A stretch of DNA of 13,316 nucleotides from Candidatus Portnoybacteria bacterium CG_4_10_14_0_2_um_filter_44_20 (GTDB lineage: Bacteria; Patescibacteriota; Minisyncoccia; Portnoybacterales; GCA-002795985), in NCBI GenBank assembly GCA_002792395.1, contig PFOG01000111.1:1-13316 (forward strand), given 5' to 3'. Within the stretch, counting starts at the first letter, position 1, and each line of letters opens with the position of its first letter. The notes under the pieces were generated by a model. It was not told the DNA's origin. It did no database searches and saw only the letters and a list, made by a program, of their open reading frames with translations. Below, piece after piece: positions 12,727 through 13,316 of this stretch. Position numbers and translations under genes: made by a program.

Positions 12727-13017
12727 ATGAAAAATCAAAAACAATATTTCGCTTACATCGCAACGAATAAACGGAATACAACCTTGTATACGGGCGTAAC
12801 AAATAATCTATATCGTCGGATGCATGAGCACAAAAATAGCTTGGTCGAAGGTTTCAGCAAAAAATATAAGATTTGCAAATTAATATTTTACGAATCATTT
12901 AATAATGTACAAGATGCGATATTGGCTGAGAAAAGAATTAAGGGTTGGACGCGCCAAAAAAAGATTAACCTAATTAAATCAAAAAATCCGGAATTTAAAG
13001 ATTTGTTGGACGATTGA
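12727..13017 (+). CDS. Small GIY-YIG nuclease-superfamily protein
   Basis: 96 residues, a single GIY-YIG domain as in the UPF0213/YhbQ-like group. The two signature tripeptides appear as A-Y-I (9-11) and L-Y-T-G-V-T-N-N-L (20-28), followed by Y-R-R-M-H-E-H-K (29-36) holding the candidate catalytic Arg (30 or 31), and A-E-K-R-I-K-G-W (67-74) with the metal-binding Glu68. All key residues are present, so it may be an active DNA nuclease. It has no added DNA-binding domain and is far shorter than UvrC or phage homing enzymes. It differs from the envelope genes around it and lies tightly between inverted repeats. I infer a role in movement or recombination of those repeats; an ordinary housekeeping role is the alternative. 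No Shine-Dalgarno is present. Confidence 0.88.
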   Translation: MKNQKQYFAYIATNKRNTTLYTGVTNNLYRRMHEHKNSLVEGFSKKYKICKLIFYESFNNVQDAILAEKRIKGWTRQKKINLIKSKNPEFKDLLDD

Positions 13018-13023
13018 TATAAT

Positions 13024-13053
13024 GATGAGATCCTTCGCTTCGCTCAGGATGAC
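13024..13053 (-). repeat. Right inverted repeat of the GIY-YIG cassette
   Basis: Read on the minus strand it starts GTCATCCTGAGCGAAG and continues to TCTCATC, matching the left repeat at 26 of the first 28 bases. A further partial end, TCAAGATGAC (13068-13077), lies 14 bp outside and matches the start of the element at 3528 on the opposite strand. Confidence 0.85.
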
Positions 13054-13091
13054 GGGGAGAAAAAGACTCAAGATGACCGGGGGGCAAATTA

Positions 13092-13127
13092 TTCGTATTT
13101 TTCGCATAGTTTTCGCAATTTTCGCAT
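13092..13127 (+). promoter_or_regulatory. TTCGCAT repeat cluster upstream of the last gene
   Basis: TTCGTA (13092), TTCGCAT (13101), TTCGCA (13112) and TTCGCAT (13121), ending one base before the ATG at 13129. It is the counterpart of the cluster at 10985-11021. Confidence 0.45.
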
Positions 13128-13128
13128 T

Positions 13129-13316
13129 ATGTCTATACCCAAGAAAATTTGCTATATTTTGCCGCGTTATGACAGCGACGACCACACGCATTTTGCTCAC
13201 TTGCATGATTTTTTGGTTGTGGCGGCGAAAAACGCCAATATTTTTCTGCTAGTTGAATCGGCCGCGGGAATTAAAAAAACGGCGCTAAAAAAGAGCCTTG
13301 GTGTTAAAGAGGTCTA
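13129..13316 (+). CDS. N-terminal part of a glycosyltransferase-like protein (3' truncated)
   Basis: 62 complete codons to the window edge. The start M-S-I-P-K-K-I-C-Y-I-L-P-R-Y-D-S-D-D-H-T-H-F-A-H-L (spelled by residue) resembles the first strand and acceptor loop of GT4 enzymes, followed by N-A-N-I-F-L-L-V-E-S, a second Rossmann strand. The donor domain and E-x7-E motif would lie beyond the edge, so the family is tentative. No Shine-Dalgarno is visible; the TTCGCAT cluster ends one base before the ATG. The open frame continues without stops, and the glycosyltransferase-rich setting supports the call. Confidence 0.6.
   Translation, partial: MSIPKKICYILPRYDSDDHTHFAHLHDFLVVAAKNANIFLLVESAAGIKKTALKKSLGVKEV

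Larger units (their letters stand above)
12693..13053 (+). mobile_element. Candidate GIY-YIG mobile cassette flanked by inverted repeats
   Basis: A 361-bp unit with a small nuclease gene between inverted repeats (12693-12722 and 13024-13053). In the first 28 bases the ends differ at two positions, and those two are paired with each other in a hairpin (ATTCT/AGAAT versus ATCCT/AGGAT), a compensatory change. The gene fills nearly all the space: its ATG is 4 bp inside the left repeat and its stop 6 bp before the right one. No target-site duplication is evident. Related ends occur inside two glycosyltransferase genes. Mobility is inferred, not shown. Confidence 0.55.

Noticed and set aside
12727..13017. 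UvrC fragment or homing endonuclease of an intron
   Set aside because: The protein is complete as a single-domain GIY-YIG, with no UvrC helix-hairpin-helix region, and no intron or split host gene is visible.
12680..13066. Target-site duplication around the GIY-YIG cassette
   Set aside because: Bases outside the two inverted repeats (ACAAATT and GGGGAGA) do not match, so no duplication can be claimed.
13022..13252. Short plus-strand open frame after the GIY-YIG gene
   Set aside because: Its first part is just the translated right inverted repeat (M-R-S-F-A-S-L-R-M-T) and the rest overlaps the better glycosyltransferase-like frame at 13129.

Overview
The window looks like a surface-glycan / cell-envelope gene cluster from an uncultivated bacterium, most likely a member of the Candidate Phyla Radiation (Patescibacteria, Parcubacteria-like). 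This is inferred from three things: a beta-helix surface-protein tail with the D-S-V-G-G-D-S-N-x-D-G signature, several small divergent GT4 glycosyltransferases, and very heavy loading with short palindromic repeats, some inside genes. TGA is used as an ordinary stop (the dehydrogenase and the GIY-YIG gene both end in TGA), so a UGA-recoding lineage is unlikely. No rRNA, tRNA or CRISPR array was seen.

Layout. 1-301: C-terminal end of a beta-helix surface protein. 362-1015: membrane-anchored TPR protein. 1055-2317 (minus): GT4 glycosyltransferase. 2394-4561: short UDP-sugar-dehydrogenase-like protein overlapping a GT4 glycosyltransferase by 4 nt. 4829-6028: GT4 glycosyltransferase. 6094-7543: B12-binding-type radical SAM protein, broken by a one-base frameshift. 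7671-9311: BT1/folate-biopterin-type MFS transporter, bracketed by terminators. 9577-10818: GT4 glycosyltransferase. 11036-12634: second B12-binding-type radical SAM protein, a paralogue of the first. 12693-13053: small GIY-YIG nuclease gene between inverted repeats. 13129-end: N-terminus of another GT4-like gene. All gaps between genes are shorter than 300 bp and are described in the feature list.

The glycosyltransferases and the nucleotide-sugar dehydrogenase homologue probably build or decorate an extracellular polysaccharide or glycolipid. The two radical SAM proteins could modify the glycan or lipid part. The transporter's substrate cannot be told from sequence.

The most unusual feature is the repeat content. 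At least seven palindromic or hairpin elements sit in frame inside four protein-coding genes, in stretches that interrupt otherwise recognisable enzyme folds. One twin-hairpin element encodes almost the same peptide (G-D-H-x-Q-G-G-K) at two non-equivalent sites in two different glycosyltransferases. A family of elements with GTCAT ends occurs inside two glycosyltransferase genes, and related ends flank the GIY-YIG gene as near-perfect inverted repeats with a compensatory base-pair change. I propose that the GIY-YIG cassette is an autonomous or source copy of a small palindromic mobile element whose derivatives are fixed in coding sequence, comparable in outcome to Rickettsia palindromic elements. 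A separate 15-bp palindrome (CGAGAACGGTTCTCG) occurs in paired copies at three intergenic sites and looks like an operator or another repeat family.
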